Positions 18,442 through 28,064 of a DNA stretch of 64,000 nucleotides are shown in pieces (positions within the stretch are counted from its first letter, which is position 1; each line of letters opens with the position of its first letter). The stretch covers positions 1 to 64,000 of the forward strand of contig NZ_BCVE01000025.1 of the NCBI RefSeq assembly GCF_001591585.1, given 5' to 3'. The position numbers and the translations under genes are program-made. The notes beneath the pieces are model-generated. The model made no database searches. It was not told the origin of the DNA and saw only the letters and a list, made by a program, of their open reading frames with translations. The stretch is from Niallia circulans NBRC 13626. Lineage in GTDB: Bacteria; Bacillota; Bacilli; Bacillales; Cytobacillaceae.

Positions 18442-19242
18442 TCAAATATCACTAAAGAACATTTCCACATAATATTCTATTTCCTTATCGTCACGTATAA
18501 TAGATAGCATATTCTCAATACCTTCAGAAGAGATTATCCCCATTTTATTGAAATGATTAGCATAATTTGCTGCTATTTCCTTTATTTCAAGCACTGAGCT
18601 CTGTAGAAGATTTATTAACTTCTGCTCAATAAAGCCTTCATTCCCTTTCATATTTATACAGAGATAGTCTAAAGCTAACATCACTTGCGGTATGTCGTAA
18701 GTTGACAAGGCTGATTCAACATTATTTAGGTTCCAATTGATTGTCTCTGGCTGAAGATAAGTTTCTTCATCTTCTTCATTCTCCATTTCTGCTTCGACAG
18801 AGTATAACTCACTTAAGAATGTGGAAAAATCAGGAGCCAGGTTAATAATCTGTTCCATTTCTACATCAACAAAGATAATTGGTGGTTCTTCTCTTACGTT
18901 CCTGTAATCAAATGCAATCCAAGAGTGCCCATCTCCACTAAATAAGACAATATTATCCGGCAAACCCCACTCTTTAATAAGGTATTCACTATTTAATATG
19001 CCCTCTTCTTCTGCTATTCCGAAAATATGGTCTACATCGATATGGTCTTCTGCCCATGAATTAGGGACTTTCGAAGGAAAGGCTTTGAATTTAATAGATC
19101 CACCATTCTGTTTCTGCAGTAAATTAAGATAAGATAATGGCAGCTTAATATTTAATTGTTCTTCGGCCTTTTTTATAAGTTTATCTGTTAATGGAGCTAG
19201 CCTATAGTAATCATCATCTTCTTGCCATATATTATTTAACAT
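18442..19242 (-). CDS. SMI1/KNR4-family protein
   Basis: 266 residues. The first 150 residues show the SMI1/KNR4 fold: LIKKAEEQLNIKLPLSYLNL, then NGG, and VLFSGDGHSWIAFDYR, then PPIIFVDVE. A second, helical part of about 100 residues follows after an acidic EEDEET linker. In bacteria this superfamily is known mostly as immunity proteins for contact-dependent or polymorphic toxins. No toxin gene is near, so it could be an orphan immunity gene. GGGAGAG lies 7 bases before the ATG. Confidence 0.82.
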   Translation of the reverse strand: MLNNIWQEDDDYYRLAPLTDKLIKKAEEQLNIKLPLSYLNLLQKQNGGSIKFKAFPSKVPNSWAEDHIDVDHIFGIAEEEGILNSEYLIKEWGLPDNIVLFSGDGHSWIAFDYRNVREEPPIIFVDVEMEQIINLAPDFSTFLSELYSVEAEMENEEDEETYLQPETINWNLNNVESALSTYDIPQVMLALDYLCINMKGNEGFIEQKLINLLQSSVLEIKEIAANYANHFNKMGIISSEGIENMLSIIRDDKEIEYYVEMFFSDI

Positions 19243-19506
19243 TGATTCTCTCCCAATATCATTTTTTAATTTCCATAATTTTAGATATCCTTTTCACACT
19301 ACTACGTAGCCACTAACTTGTATTCTCTAACCAGAGTGAGAAACCCTGCTTCTGCCAAAAAAGTCCTAAAACATAAACAATACTATTCTTTTTAAAATAA
19401 CCAAATTTCTTTATCCCAGCTAATAATTTACTTCACAAATAACTTCCCTTTTCGCAATGCTTGTGCTTCTAACTTATTTTCTTCCATAAGACATCCAAAC
19501 GAAAAA

Positions 19507-19533
19507 GACATTAATCTTTTTTAGATCAATGTC
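19507..19533 (-). terminator. Terminator overlapping the stop of the 103-residue gene
   Basis: GACATTGATC pairs with GATTAATGTC on the minus strand, followed by TTTTT. The stop codon lies in the first arm. Confidence 0.78.
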
Positions 19534-19837
19534 CTTTATGTTTAGAATAACCTTCGAAATTTCTTATGGTAAATCCTTGCTTTCGGGCATATTCATTAAT
19601 GGCTCGAAGTAATTTATTTTTAGCGATAGAAAAAGACCCGTGAATTTCTCTCTTATCATCTATAACATACTCTACATAAACGATGAAATTTAACAGATCC
19701 ATTTTCCGAATGACAAATTCATTGCATTCATATTCTCCACATCTTATATTGCCATTATAAATAAAATCAATAATGCCGTCATAAAACTCTTGATCTGAAA
19801 TTTCTACTTCTAAAAATGATTCCAGTATCCCTTCCAT
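19526..19837 (-). CDS. Hypothetical protein, 103 residues
   Basis: Not recognised. Starts MEGILESFLEVEISDQEFYD and has alternating hydrophobic strands (FIVYVEYVID) followed by a basic helix (NKLLRAINEYARKQGFTI). Two cysteines close together (RCGEYEC) lie near residues 32-38. ATG with AAGGGG about 10 bases upstream. It is followed by a good terminator. Its size, acidic N-terminus and position next to a SMI1 gene are compatible with an immunity-type protein, but that is only inference. Confidence 0.62.
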   Translation of the reverse strand: MEGILESFLEVEISDQEFYDGIIDFIYNGNIRCGEYECNEFVIRKMDLLNFIVYVEYVIDDKREIHGSFSIAKNKLLRAINEYARKQGFTIRNFEGYSKHKGH

Positions 19838-19911
19838 CGTATATCATCCCCTTGCAAATTCTCCTCTTTTATATTCTTTGTTCTCTCGTTATACTCCTTC
19901 TTCAACATAAG

Positions 19912-20376
19912 TCATTTAAGTAAATATTGGACAACTTTTGTTTTCCAAACACCATATCCTATCCATGCACCTAACATATTTAAGATAAAATCATCAATAT
20001 CGAAACTCCCTAATCTTGTAACTACTTGAACTACTTCAATAACTATTAGCAAGGAACTCATCGAAATAGTAAATCTGCTAAACTTGTTTAAATGCTTGAA
20101 TAAATAAGGTAAGTATATACCCATTGGCATAAACATCATAAAATTACCAAATAGATTTTCAATAGGTATATACATATTCATACTTCCGTCAAACATTGCT
20201 AGAATATAGGTAGTTATCGTTTTAAATGGAACAAAATTGGATGAGTTTTTTATATATTCTATCCATGATATATCTGACCAGAAGATCGCTCTTGTGCCTA
20301 AGAATAATAAATATACTAGTGCTAATAAATAAAACACGAAACTTATCTTTAGAGCTACTTTTCCTATTTTCTTCAT
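19912..20376 (-). CDS. VanZ-family membrane protein
   Basis: 154 residues with four or five hydrophobic helices. The VanZ pattern is clear: NFVPFKTI, then a loop with IENLFGNFMMFMPMGIYLPY, and FDIDDFILNMLGAWIGYG near the end. VanZ proteins confer modest teicoplanin resistance in some settings, and in most Bacillus their job is unknown. The ATG at 20376 has GGAGGGG upstream; a preceding ATG at 20388 overlaps that site. Confidence 0.86.
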   Translation of the reverse strand: MKKIGKVALKISFVFYLLALVYLLFLGTRAIFWSDISWIEYIKNSSNFVPFKTITTYILAMFDGSMNMYIPIENLFGNFMMFMPMGIYLPYLFKHLNKFSRFTISMSSLLIVIEVVQVVTRLGSFDIDDFILNMLGAWIGYGVWKTKVVQYLLK

Positions 20377-20499
20377 TTTCCCCTCCATTACTTTTCAATG
20401 TTTTGTAAGCTGCATACCTTTATTTACTCTCTTTCAATGATTAGACGATCCTCAATCAAGGTAAGTTTTACCTCTACTAATATTTGTTTATCCCAGCAT

Positions 20500-20533
20500 A
20501 AAAAAAGGCTTCCCTTTTAACTAAGGAAAGACC
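20500..20533 (-). terminator. Terminator of the MerR gene
   Basis: GGTCTTTCCTTAGTTAAAAG pairs internally with GGGAAGCC on the minus strand, followed by seven T. Nearly the same as the one at 17812. Confidence 0.8.
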
Positions 20534-20596
20534 TGTTAAATCCTACAAACGTGCCCTTTTAATGGTTTATCTCTTTGAACTTCAAGGGTTATCTGC

Positions 20597-21364
20597 CTAT
20601 TCTAGTTCTTCTTGCTTCATATAAAATGCCATTGCTTGGTTAAACCATTGTTGTTCTTCTTCCGTAAAAGGAGATGGTGTCATATTTTCAATTTCTTGAA
20701 TATCAAGTTCTTCCATATTAGTATCAGCCAGCTTTTGCATCAAATCCTCCCCAAGAAATGCCAAGGATGCTTCTATATAGGTCTTTATCATTTCTTGGAC
20801 TTCTGGATCCTCTACTGGTTTACCATATAATCGTTTTACTTTTTTAGACATCTGAATATATGTTTTATCTAAAGTGATTTTATCTTCTTCCGATTTCTTT
20901 GATAGCTCTTCAACAACATCTGTTAACATATGACGCTCCATCCACTCTTCTTGGATATATTCGGTACGCATGCTATGAATGAGGCTAAATAAAACAGCAC
21001 TATCTACTTCTCCTTCTTCCTTGACTAGCTTAATTACTCTTTTAATAGATTTTATGGATTGTTCAATTTGTTCTTGTTCTTTTTCTAACACTTGCAATTG
21101 GAGAGACAGACTTTCATTCAAATCAGTAGTAAAACTTGATTCATATAACAAATTAGCGATATTATCTAGACTATATCCTAGAAATTTTAGGCTAAGAATT
21201 TTCTGTAAGGTTACAATATCCTGATATTTGTAAATTCGGTGACCGGATGATGGATTCTTTTCGGGTCGTAATATACCAATCTCATCATAGTAATGTAAAG
21301 TAGGAATTGATACTCCTGTCTTTTCTGAGAATTCCCCAATCGAAAACTTGTTATTTTTGTCCAT
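20597..21364 (-). CDS. MerR-family regulator with a helical effector domain
   Basis: 255 residues. The winged helix-turn-helix is at residues 7-75 (FSIGEFSEKTGVSIPTLHYY, then GHRIYKYQDI, then LKFLGYSLDNIANLL). A coiled coil rich in Gln/Glu spans residues 85-125, and the C-terminal part resembles the TipAS-like drug-binding helical domain, though no cofactor residue is plain. MerR proteins activate promoters with long spacers by twisting DNA. Target genes are not evident; it may be autoregulated. AGGGGGA precedes the ATG. Confidence 0.84.
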   Translation of the reverse strand: MDKNNKFSIGEFSEKTGVSIPTLHYYDEIGILRPEKNPSSGHRIYKYQDIVTLQKILSLKFLGYSLDNIANLLYESSFTTDLNESLSLQLQVLEKEQEQIEQSIKSIKRVIKLVKEEGEVDSAVLFSLIHSMRTEYIQEEWMERHMLTDVVEELSKKSEEDKITLDKTYIQMSKKVKRLYGKPVEDPEVQEMIKTYIEASLAFLGEDLMQKLADTNMEELDIQEIENMTPSPFTEEEQQWFNQAMAFYMKQEELE

Positions 21365-21527
21365 TAAAATTCCCCCTATTCAAAGTTTAATTTCATTATA
21401 ACTCCTCAAGTAACTGGAGGTTCAAGGGAGAATTGGAAAAATTCTACCTAATGGTTGGCGATTGCCGAATAAGTTAAAAATCCCCCAACTTATAGACTGG
21501 GGATATACTTCTTCTAACAACAAATAA

Positions 21528-21568
21528 CCCCACTTTCTGGATGGCTCTCATCCATCCAATAAGTGGGG
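21528..21568 (-). terminator. Terminator of the YebC-like gene
   Basis: CCCCACTT pairs with AAGTGGGG, with an inner GGATGG/CCATCC stem. The minus strand then has TTATTTGTT. Confidence 0.75.
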
Positions 21569-21592
21569 TTTTATCATTTATTCTTATCCAGC

Positions 21593-22312
21593 TTACTCGC
21601 CTAAATCCACATTGTGGTATACTTGCTGCACGTCATCTAAATCTTCGATTGCATCAATCATTTTCTCAAATTGCGCCTGTGCCTCTGGATCTAATGTTAC
21701 ATCGTTTTGAGCAAGCATTGTTAACTCGGCTACAGTGAATTCTGTTACACCAGCTTGTTTAAATGCTTCTTGGACAGCGTGGAATTGATCTGGCTCTGCG
21801 TATATAATAACAGAATCTTCTTCTTCCATGATATCACGGACATCTACATCTGCTTCCATTAGTAGCTCTAATGCTTCTTCTTCTGTTTTTCCTTCTACAC
21901 CGATAACAGCTGTTGCATCAAACATATAAGAAACAGATCCACTTACTCCCATGTTTCCGCCATTTTTGCCAAATGCCGCACGAACATCTGAAGCAGTTCT
22001 GTTTACGTTATTTGTTAAAGCATCAACGATTACCATCGAACCGTTAGGGCCAAAGCCTTCATAGCGAAGCTCGTCATATGTTTCTTCGGAACCGCCTTTT
22101 GCTTTTTCAATCGCACGATCAATAATGTGTTTTGGTACACTATATGTTTTTGCACGCTCTAGTACAACTTTTAATGCTTGGTTAGATTCTGGATCTGGTT
22201 CCCCTTGTTTAGCCGCTACATAAATTTCACGTCCGAATTTTGCATAAATCCGACTAGTATTTGCATCTTTTGAAGCTTTTTTGTCTTTAATATTGTTCCA
22301 TTTACGACCCAT
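21593..22312 (-). CDS. YebC/PmpR-family protein (YeeI type)
   Basis: 239 residues. Starts [20 protein letters not shown], typical of the second Bacillus YebC paralogue (YeeI). It contains [20 protein letters not shown] and an acidic tail. YebC proteins were long annotated as transcription regulators, and recent work assigns some a role in easing ribosome stalling at proline-rich sequences. Both roles remain possible here. ATG at 22312 has GAGAGTG upstream. Monocistronic. Confidence 0.88.
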   Translation of the reverse strand: MGRKWNNIKDKKASKDANTSRIYAKFGREIYVAAKQGEPDPESNQALKVVLERAKTYSVPKHIIDRAIEKAKGGSEETYDELRYEGFGPNGSMVIVDALTNNVNRTASDVRAAFGKNGGNMGVSGSVSYMFDATAVIGVEGKTEEEALELLMEADVDVRDIMEEEDSVIIYAEPDQFHAVQEAFKQAGVTEFTVAELTMLAQNDVTLDPEAQAQFEKMIDAIEDLDDVQQVYHNVDLGE

Positions 22313-22523
22313 TATGAACACTCTCTTTCTGCTTATACATTCAACTTATTTATTATAGATAAAAACACGGTACTTCTTCAACTTTTAGTTACTGTATTTA
22401 GGCGCTTATCTATCTGTCATTACTTAAAGCCACTAATATTATACATGAAATGACCATTTTATTCAGCTTTTTGAAAAAAACTTTGTGGCAAACCTTGGAC
22501 ATTTTTAATGGGAATGCAAAAAA

Positions 22524-22545
22524 ACTTGCAACCAAGGTTACAAGT
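22524..22545 (-). terminator. Terminator of metE
   Basis: On the minus strand ACTTGTAACC-TT-GGTTGCAAGT is followed by seven T. Confidence 0.88.
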
Positions 22546-22557
22546 TTTTACGATCAA

Positions 22558-24843
22558 TTACTGTTTTTGCACAAATAGCTTTTCTCTGGTTTCTTTCGCT
22601 GCCTCTACCATTACTTCAAGTGCACGAATCGTTTCTTCTTCATTTCTAGTCTTCAAGCCGCAATCAGGATTAATCCAGAATAATTGTGGATCCAAAACAC
22701 CTAAGGAGTTTCCGATTGTTTGCGTTATTTCTTCTTTTGTTGGCACTCTAGGACTATGTATATCATATACACCAAGGCCAATTCCTTTCTCATATGTTTT
22801 ATTTGCAAATGTTTGAATAAATTCACCGTGACTTCTCGAAGTTTCAATAGAAATGACATCCACATCGAGGGCATCAATAGCATCGATAATGTCTTCAAAA
22901 TTCGAATAACACATATGGGTATGAATTTGTGTTTCCTTTTCCACAAAAGTGGTAGCAAGTTTAAAAGAATAGACGGCAGTATTTAAATAGCCCTGCCACT
23001 TTTCTTTTTTCAATGGCAGCCCTTCACGAAGTGCCGGTTCATCTACTTGGATCATGCGTATATCGTTTTTCTCCAGCTCCTCTACTTCATTCTTAAGGCT
23101 GAAGGCAATTTGTTTGGCAACTTCTGATCGTGAAATATCATCTCTTACAAAAGACCAGTTTAAAATCGTAATGGGCCCTGTCAGCATTCCTTTCACAGGC
23201 TTATTCGTCAGGCTTTGGGCATAAACCGTTTCTTTCACCGTCATTGGATTCACATAAGCAACATCTCCATATATAATAGGCGGCTTCACACAGCGGGAAC
23301 CATAGGATTGAACCCAGCCAAATGTTGTAAACTGAAAACCAGCTAGTTTTTCGCCAAAATATTCAACCATATCGGTTCGTTCGAATTCTCCATGTACCAA
23401 TACATCTAATCCCAAGTCTTCTTGTATTTCCATCCATTTTTTTATTTCTGCTTGAATAAAAGTCTCGTACTCCTCATTCGTTATTTCTCCTTTTCGCCAT
23501 CTCAAGCGTTCTTTTCGTACTTCCTTTGTCTGCGGAAAACTTCCGATTGTGGTGGTTGGAAGAATTGGGAGTTTAAAAGCTTCTTGTTGTGCTTGCTGTC
23601 TGATTTTTGCATTTTCACTTCTTTCCACTTTATCAGGAAGCCATTTTAATTCTTCTTGAAGGTGTTGATTATTTCTTGCTGAGGAGGCATTCAATTGACC
23701 GATTGCTTCTACGCTTTTATTGATTTCTGCTTGAATGACTGCTTTTCCATTTCTAATTCCTTTTGTTAATGCATTTAATTCTTGCAGTTTTTCATCTGCA
23801 AAAGAAAGTGCCTCTTTTAAAATGGGAGCAATTTGCTCTTCCTTCACTGTTACCGGTACATGAAGTAAGCTTGATGACGGCTGAATAATTAACTTATCAC
23901 TTCCGACCGCTTTCTGTATCTCTGTAAGCAGATTCCATTTTTCCTCTAAATTAGCTCTCCATACATTTCTACCATCAATAATGCCTGCCGCTAGGATTTT
24001 ATCTTGGGGAAATCCGTATTGCTGGATAGATGCTAAATTCTCTCCATCATCATGAACGAAATCTAAACCGATTCCTGCAACAGGCAACGAAACAATTGTT
24101 TTATAATCTGTTACAGAATCAAAATAGGTTTGTAGAATTATTTTTAAGTTTGGAGCCGCTTCTCGCAATGTTTGATATATTTGCTGCGTGATCTCCCATT
24201 CTCTTGCTGTGACATCTGTTACTAAATATGGTTCATCAATTTGAAGCCATTGTACCCCTTCTGCTTCTAGCTCTTTTAAAACCTGCGCATATAAAGGAAG
24301 ATAGGATGCCACTGTTTCTGCAAGCTTATCTTCTTCATAGCCTTTTGCTAATTTCACAAAGGTCAGCGGTCCTAATAATACTGGTTTCCCTTCGATTCCT
24401 AATGCTTCTTTTGCTTCCCGATAAAAAAACAGCGGGCGATTCTCCGTTAATGTTGGTGTTCTCTCCCCAAGCTCTGGCACGATATAGTGATAATTTGTGT
24501 TAAACCATTTTTTCATGGCTGCTGCTACAGCAGTCGGATTTCCGCGAGCTATCTGAAAATAAGTTTGTAACGGGACCCTGCCCCCATCATAAGCAAATCT
24601 AGCTGGCACTTGCCCAAACATTGCAGCCGTATCTAATACATGGTCATAGAAACTAAAATCACCAACTGGAATCAAGTCAATTCCTTGAAGCTTTTGCTTT
24701 TGTAAGTTTTTCAATCGAAGGTTTTTCGTTTCTTGTAAAAGCTCTTCTTCGGAACACTCTCCCTTCCAATAACGTTCCAATGCTTTTTTCCATTCTCGCT
24801 TTTCTCCAATTCTCGGATAGCCTAAATTAGAACTTTTGTACAT
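22558..24843 (-). CDS. metE: Cobalamin-independent methionine synthase
   Basis: 761 residues, the normal MetE length. It transfers the methyl of 5-methyltetrahydropteroyl-triglutamate to homocysteine, using zinc. The duplicated barrel is seen in the N-terminal [20 protein letters not shown] and the C-terminal catalytic half starting [16 protein letters not shown]. Zinc ligands are in HMCYSNF (His and Cys) and in NPDCGLKTR (Cys), with Glu in [18 protein letters not shown] at 24843 with GGGGA upstream. The 600-base leader carries SAM and cobalamin riboswitches, so it is expressed only when both ligands are scarce. Confidence 0.96.
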   Translation of the reverse strand: MYKSSNLGYPRIGEKREWKKALERYWKGECSEEELLQETKNLRLKNLQKQKLQGIDLIPVGDFSFYDHVLDTAAMFGQVPARFAYDGGRVPLQTYFQIARGNPTAVAAAMKKWFNTNYHYIVPELGERTPTLTENRPLFFYREAKEALGIEGKPVLLGPLTFVKLAKGYEEDKLAETVASYLPLYAQVLKELEAEGVQWLQIDEPYLVTDVTAREWEITQQIYQTLREAAPNLKIILQTYFDSVTDYKTIVSLPVAGIGLDFVHDDGENLASIQQYGFPQDKILAAGIIDGRNVWRANLEEKWNLLTEIQKAVGSDKLIIQPSSSLLHVPVTVKEEQIAPILKEALSFADEKLQELNALTKGIRNGKAVIQAEINKSVEAIGQLNASSARNNQHLQEELKWLPDKVERSENAKIRQQAQQEAFKLPILPTTTIGSFPQTKEVRKERLRWRKGEITNEEYETFIQAEIKKWMEIQEDLGLDVLVHGEFERTDMVEYFGEKLAGFQFTTFGWVQSYGSRCVKPPIIYGDVAYVNPMTVKETVYAQSLTNKPVKGMLTGPITILNWSFVRDDISRSEVAKQIAFSLKNEVEELEKNDIRMIQVDEPALREGLPLKKEKWQGYLNTAVYSFKLATTFVEKETQIHTHMCYSNFEDIIDAIDALDVDVISIETSRSHGEFIQTFANKTYEKGIGLGVYDIHSPRVPTKEEITQTIGNSLGVLDPQLFWINPDCGLKTRNEEETIRALEVMVEAAKETREKLFVQKQ

Positions 24844-24887
24844 TTCTTTTCCCCATTTCTTATTTTTTCTCAGCCAAAAGTTAGTAA

Positions 24888-24967
24888 AAAAAGAGTCTGA
24901 CATCCACATTCTCTTCAGAAGCTTCCTACTTTCTTGCTTCTTGGATAAACAGTGGAGTCAGACTCTT
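24888..24967 (-). terminator. Leader terminator between the cobalamin riboswitch and metE
   Basis: The minus strand has AAGAGTCTGACTCCAC, a loop of about 45 bases and GTGGATGTCAGACTCTT followed by seven T. It ends 45 bases before the metE start, as expected for the expression platform of the cobalamin aptamer. Confidence 0.85.
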
Positions 24968-25074
24968 ATGAGATTTTCTCTCATTTTAGTCCAGCACTAA
25001 CTAGAGTTGAGATACGCTTTATCCCAACACATGGTCTCCCTCCTCTATATCCACGTAGAGTAGCTTACTTACAA

Positions 25075-25240
25075 AATAGGCAGGTCTCCTGACTTAGAAT
25101 CATCACTCTTTCTCCCCTTCCCATCTAAAAAAGACAGTGGATATTGAGAAATTGCTCCTCCTTACAGTGGCGGGACCGTGCCGGATTCTAACCGGTCTTC
25201 CCTTTTAAGCTATGAATACTTCATTCACAGCACCTATTTG
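25075..25240 (-). promoter_or_regulatory. Cobalamin riboswitch
   Basis: On the minus strand a leader segment has GGTGCTGTGAATGAAG, then GGGAAGACCGGTTAGAATCC, then the B12 box CCGCCACTGTAAGGAG near 25160, and the closing segment AAGTCAGGAGACCTGCC near 25080. These are the conserved elements of the AdoCbl class. It lies downstream of the SAM riboswitch, followed by the metE leader terminator. Confidence 0.93.
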
Positions 25241-25268
25241 CGCTATTCAATTGTCCTGTGCAAAAATA

Positions 25269-25299
25269 AAAAACCTCCCTTTAAAAAAAAGAGAGGTTT
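25269..25299 (-). terminator. Terminator of the SAM riboswitch
   Basis: On the minus strand AAACCTCTCTTT pairs with AAAGGGAGGTTT and is followed by TTTATTTTT. It sits between the two aptamers, so each aptamer has its own terminator. Confidence 0.83.
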
Positions 25300-25317
25300 C
25301 ACCTTGTATCCTTATCC

Positions 25318-25430
25318 CCCTCTTATCTTTCAAAGCATAATAGCTTTGCTGGAATTAGCACCTTTTCTTTAAAAAGAATGGTTGCTGAGGCTTCGACGGG
25401 CCAGTCCCTCCACCTCTCTATATAAGAGTT
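25318..25430 (-). promoter_or_regulatory. SAM-I riboswitch (S-box)
   Basis: On the minus strand CTCTTATATAGAGAGGTGGA, then GGGACTGGCCCGTCGAAGCC, CAGCAACC and AAGGTGCTAATTCCAGC, closed by GATAAGAG. All the S-box core elements are present. When SAM is bound, the downstream terminator forms. Confidence 0.95.
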
Positions 25431-25601
25431 TTTATTCGATTTTGAATTAACAAAATATTAGCACGATAATTTCTTGTTGTCAATTCTTGTTTTATAGACG
25501 TTGAAAGTTTTTTTACTTATTTTGGATACGTAAAATTTTTATTCTCTAATATTTCATTTCCTTCTTTTACCTCTTATTTTTCTTGTTCCCTTCCTTGTTT
25601 A

Positions 25602-25615
25602 CGAACGTTTGTTCT
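25602..25615. promoter_or_regulatory. LexA (DinR) box upstream of the yolD remnant and uvrX
   Basis: CGAACGTTTGTTCT contains GAAC-N4-GTTC, the Bacillus LexA core. It lies about 25 bases before the ribosome site of the decayed yolD. Confidence 0.85.
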
Positions 25616-25638
25616 GATATGATGAAACCATTAAGGAG

Positions 25639-25957
25639 ATGATGAATACGCAATCGAGGCTCGATTAAATGGACATCGCTGCTGCCGGAGCATGTTTCAA
25701 AGTATAAAAGAGATTTTAGAGTAACCGGAAAAAATAACAATTCTCATTTTAGAAAAAGATAAAATGCAGAAATGGAGCTACTCTTACTAGAAGGACTCGA
25801 AAATAAGCTTTTGCTTCACTACGATATTTTTAACAATGGAACGATTGATCGTTTAAATGGCAAAACCACCTAAAACAAGAGTTTCGTATTCAAGGATAAG
25901 AATAATCATATGCACTCTATTCCTTTTCACAGCTTAGTAAACATACAAAATGATTAA
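25639..25957 (+). pseudogene. Decayed YolD-like gene
   Basis: Starts with AAGGAGATG and two ATGs, then MNTQSR, after which the frame shifts. A frame encoding RGSIKWTSLLPEHVSK follows, then one encoding LLLLEGLENKLLLHYDIFNN and GTIDRLNGKTT with a stop codon after it, and a third with NNHMHSIPFHSLVNIQN. These are the YolD-family motifs in order. At least two frameshifts and two stops break it. YolD proteins normally precede and partner the Y-family polymerase; an intact copy lies at 32587. Confidence 0.87.
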
Positions 25958-25973
25958 AAAAAGGAGCATTACC

Positions 25974-27239
25974 GTGTTTGATTATGACCAATTGCCCAAT
26001 AGAGCGATTCTTTGCGTCGATATGAAAAGTTTTTATGCGAGTATTATAGCGGTCACTAAAGGTTTAGACCCTCTAACCTGTCATCTAGTTGTTGTCGGCA
26101 ATACCGATCAAAAGGGCAGTGTCGTACTTGCGGCATCTCCAGCTATGAAGAAGGATTTTAAGATAAAGACTGGCTCCCGCCTTTTTGAAATACCAGATGA
26201 TCCAAGAATTCTCGTAAGTAATCCCAAAATGGAACTATTTATTCGGGTGTCAACGGAAATAACGAAATTATTTTTTCGATATGTCCCTGTTACTGCTGTC
26301 CATACCTATTCTGTCGATGAAAGCTTTCTGGATGTCAGTGGAATGGAAAAAAGCTTGGGCACACCTTTCCAAATAGCACAAAAAATAAAAGCCGATATTA
26401 TGCGTGAGTTTGGGCTGCCTTCAACGATCGGCATCGGCCCAAATATGCTTATGGCAAAGCTTTGTCTCGATTTAGAAGCCAAAAAGGCAGAAGGTGGTAT
26501 AAGCAGATGGACTTATGAAGACATTCCAGATAAATTATGGCCTATCTCCCCTTTACGCGATATGTGGGGGATTGGGAAGCGAACGGAAAAGACATTAAAT
26601 AATATGGGAATATTCTCTGTTGGTCAACTTGCACACTATGATTTAGGATTACTAGAGAAAAAATTGGGAATTATGGGCAATCAACTTTACCATCATGCTT
26701 GGGGCATTGATTTATCGGAAATTGGCGCACCTATTATGCAGGGACAAATCAGCTATGGGAAAAGTCAAATTTTATTACGGGATTATAAAGAGATTGATGA
26801 AATCAAATCGGTTCTTCTTGAAATGTGCGAAGATGTTGCCAAAAGAGCACGAAGTAATCACCATGCAGGACGCACGGTTACATTAGGCATTTCTTACAGC
26901 AAAGATGAATTCGGCGGCGGTTTCCAGCGCTCACGAACAATCGAAAATCCGACTAATGTAACCATGATTATTTATCAAGTTTGTCTTGAATTGTTTCATG
27001 AAAATCACCGAGGACAAACCGTTAGACAAATTTCTGTTTCTATTACAAAATTAGAGAATGATGATGAAATGCAATTAGATTTATTTGATACAGGCGGCTG
27101 GAAAAAAAGAAAGCTTGGATATGTTGTCGATACTATTCGAAATCGCTATGGATCAACTGCCCTCTTACGTGCTGTTTCCTACACTTCTGGCGGTACAGCC
27201 TTGCAGCGCGCACAGCTGCTTGGCGGTCATAAAAAATAA
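25974..27239 (+). CDS. uvrX: Y-family DNA polymerase, UvrX/DinP-type (error-prone repair)
   Basis: 421 residues. The first acidic site is in RAILCVDMKSFYAS and the second in YSVDESFLDVSG, giving the two Mg2+-binding aspartates and glutamate of Y-family polymerases. The helix-hairpin-helix follows (LRDMWGIGKRTEKTLNNMG), then the little finger. The end (LYDGTGG-like, here LFDTGGWKKRKLGYVVDTIR) is UvrX/YqjW type. I choose the GTG at 25974, which has AAGGAG 7 bases upstream and gives MFDYDQLPN; an ATG at 25950 has no ribosome site. The gene overlaps no other frame and is followed 20 bases later by an AAA ATPase. LexA control is through the box at 25602. Confidence 0.92.
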   Translation: MFDYDQLPNRAILCVDMKSFYASIIAVTKGLDPLTCHLVVVGNTDQKGSVVLAASPAMKKDFKIKTGSRLFEIPDDPRILVSNPKMELFIRVSTEITKLFFRYVPVTAVHTYSVDESFLDVSGMEKSLGTPFQIAQKIKADIMREFGLPSTIGIGPNMLMAKLCLDLEAKKAEGGISRWTYEDIPDKLWPISPLRDMWGIGKRTEKTLNNMGIFSVGQLAHYDLGLLEKKLGIMGNQLYHHAWGIDLSEIGAPIMQGQISYGKSQILLRDYKEIDEIKSVLLEMCEDVAKRARSNHHAGRTVTLGISYSKDEFGGGFQRSRTIENPTNVTMIIYQVCLELFHENHRGQTVRQISVSITKLENDDEMQLDLFDTGGWKKRKLGYVVDTIRNRYGSTALLRAVSYTSGGTALQRAQLLGGHKK

Positions 27240-27259
27240 ACAAAAATGAGGTGCATCAA

Positions 27260-27991
27260 ATGTTAAAGCAAATTCGCTTAAAAAAAGAAAATATCCCATC
27301 AAAAAGTGGCTATCCTTTTACCATCCCTGCTATTAGCCATTTCAGCTCCCTTGATTTTCAAAATAAAGTGACTTTTTTTGTAGGGGAAAATGGTTCTGGA
27401 AAGTCGACCTTGCTTGAGGCAATTGCCTATCAATGTCAATTTAACACAGCAGGCGGCGGAAGAAATAACAGTTATGATATTCATGCTTCTCAATCGGATT
27501 TAGGAGAATATCTGCAGCTATCTTGGTCTCCGACTAAGCTCACCAATGGATTCTTTCTGCGGGCTGAATCCTTTTATCAATTTGCCACCCATATTGATCA
27601 ACTAGAAAGTGAAAAAAAGTATGTGAGCTATGGTGGAAAGTCCTTATTGCAGCAATCTCATGGCGAATCCTTCTTATCCCTCTTTCTCCATCGTTTTAGA
27701 GGGGAAGCCATTTACTTGCTGGATGAGCCCGAGGCTGCGCTATCCCCGCAGCGGCAATTAAGCTTTCTCCGCATCCTCCATGATTTAGCTGAAACGGAAG
27801 AATGCCAATTTATTATTGCCACCCATTCTCCAATTCTATTAGGGTATCCAAGTGCAACAATTCTAAGCTTCGACGGGGACCAAATCGAAGAAATAGCATA
27901 CGAGGATACAGAACATTATCAGATTACTAAATACTTTTTGCAATATCGGGAGAAAATGTTAAAAGATATATTTACAGAAGAAGAAATGTAA
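27260..27991 (+). CDS. AAA/ABC-type ATPase (COG3910-like)
   Basis: 243 residues. Walker A FFVGENGSGKSTLLEA is near residue 38, the signature-like SHGESFLSLFLHRF near 138, Walker B AIYLLDEPEAALS near 157, and the switch His in FIIATHSPILLGYP. This is the single-domain SMC/RecN-like ATPase fold used in DNA repair and defence systems, with no membrane partner. I choose ATG at 27260 because TGAGGTG lies 6 bases upstream; a GTG at 27251 belongs to that ribosome site. It is only 20 bases after uvrX, so it is probably in the same SOS operon. Confidence 0.85.
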   Translation: MLKQIRLKKENIPSKSGYPFTIPAISHFSSLDFQNKVTFFVGENGSGKSTLLEAIAYQCQFNTAGGGRNNSYDIHASQSDLGEYLQLSWSPTKLTNGFFLRAESFYQFATHIDQLESEKKYVSYGGKSLLQQSHGESFLSLFLHRFRGEAIYLLDEPEAALSPQRQLSFLRILHDLAETEECQFIIATHSPILLGYPSATILSFDGDQIEEIAYEDTEHYQITKYFLQYREKMLKDIFTEEEM

Positions 27992-28064
27992 AAAAACATA
28001 TATAGGATAATCTAATCAAAGTAAGTAAATAGTATAACTATCTAATTACTTCCAGGAGGATGTT

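Noticed and set aside
24228-24503. Antisense open frame within metE
   Set aside because: It has no ribosome site and mirrors codons of a clear gene.
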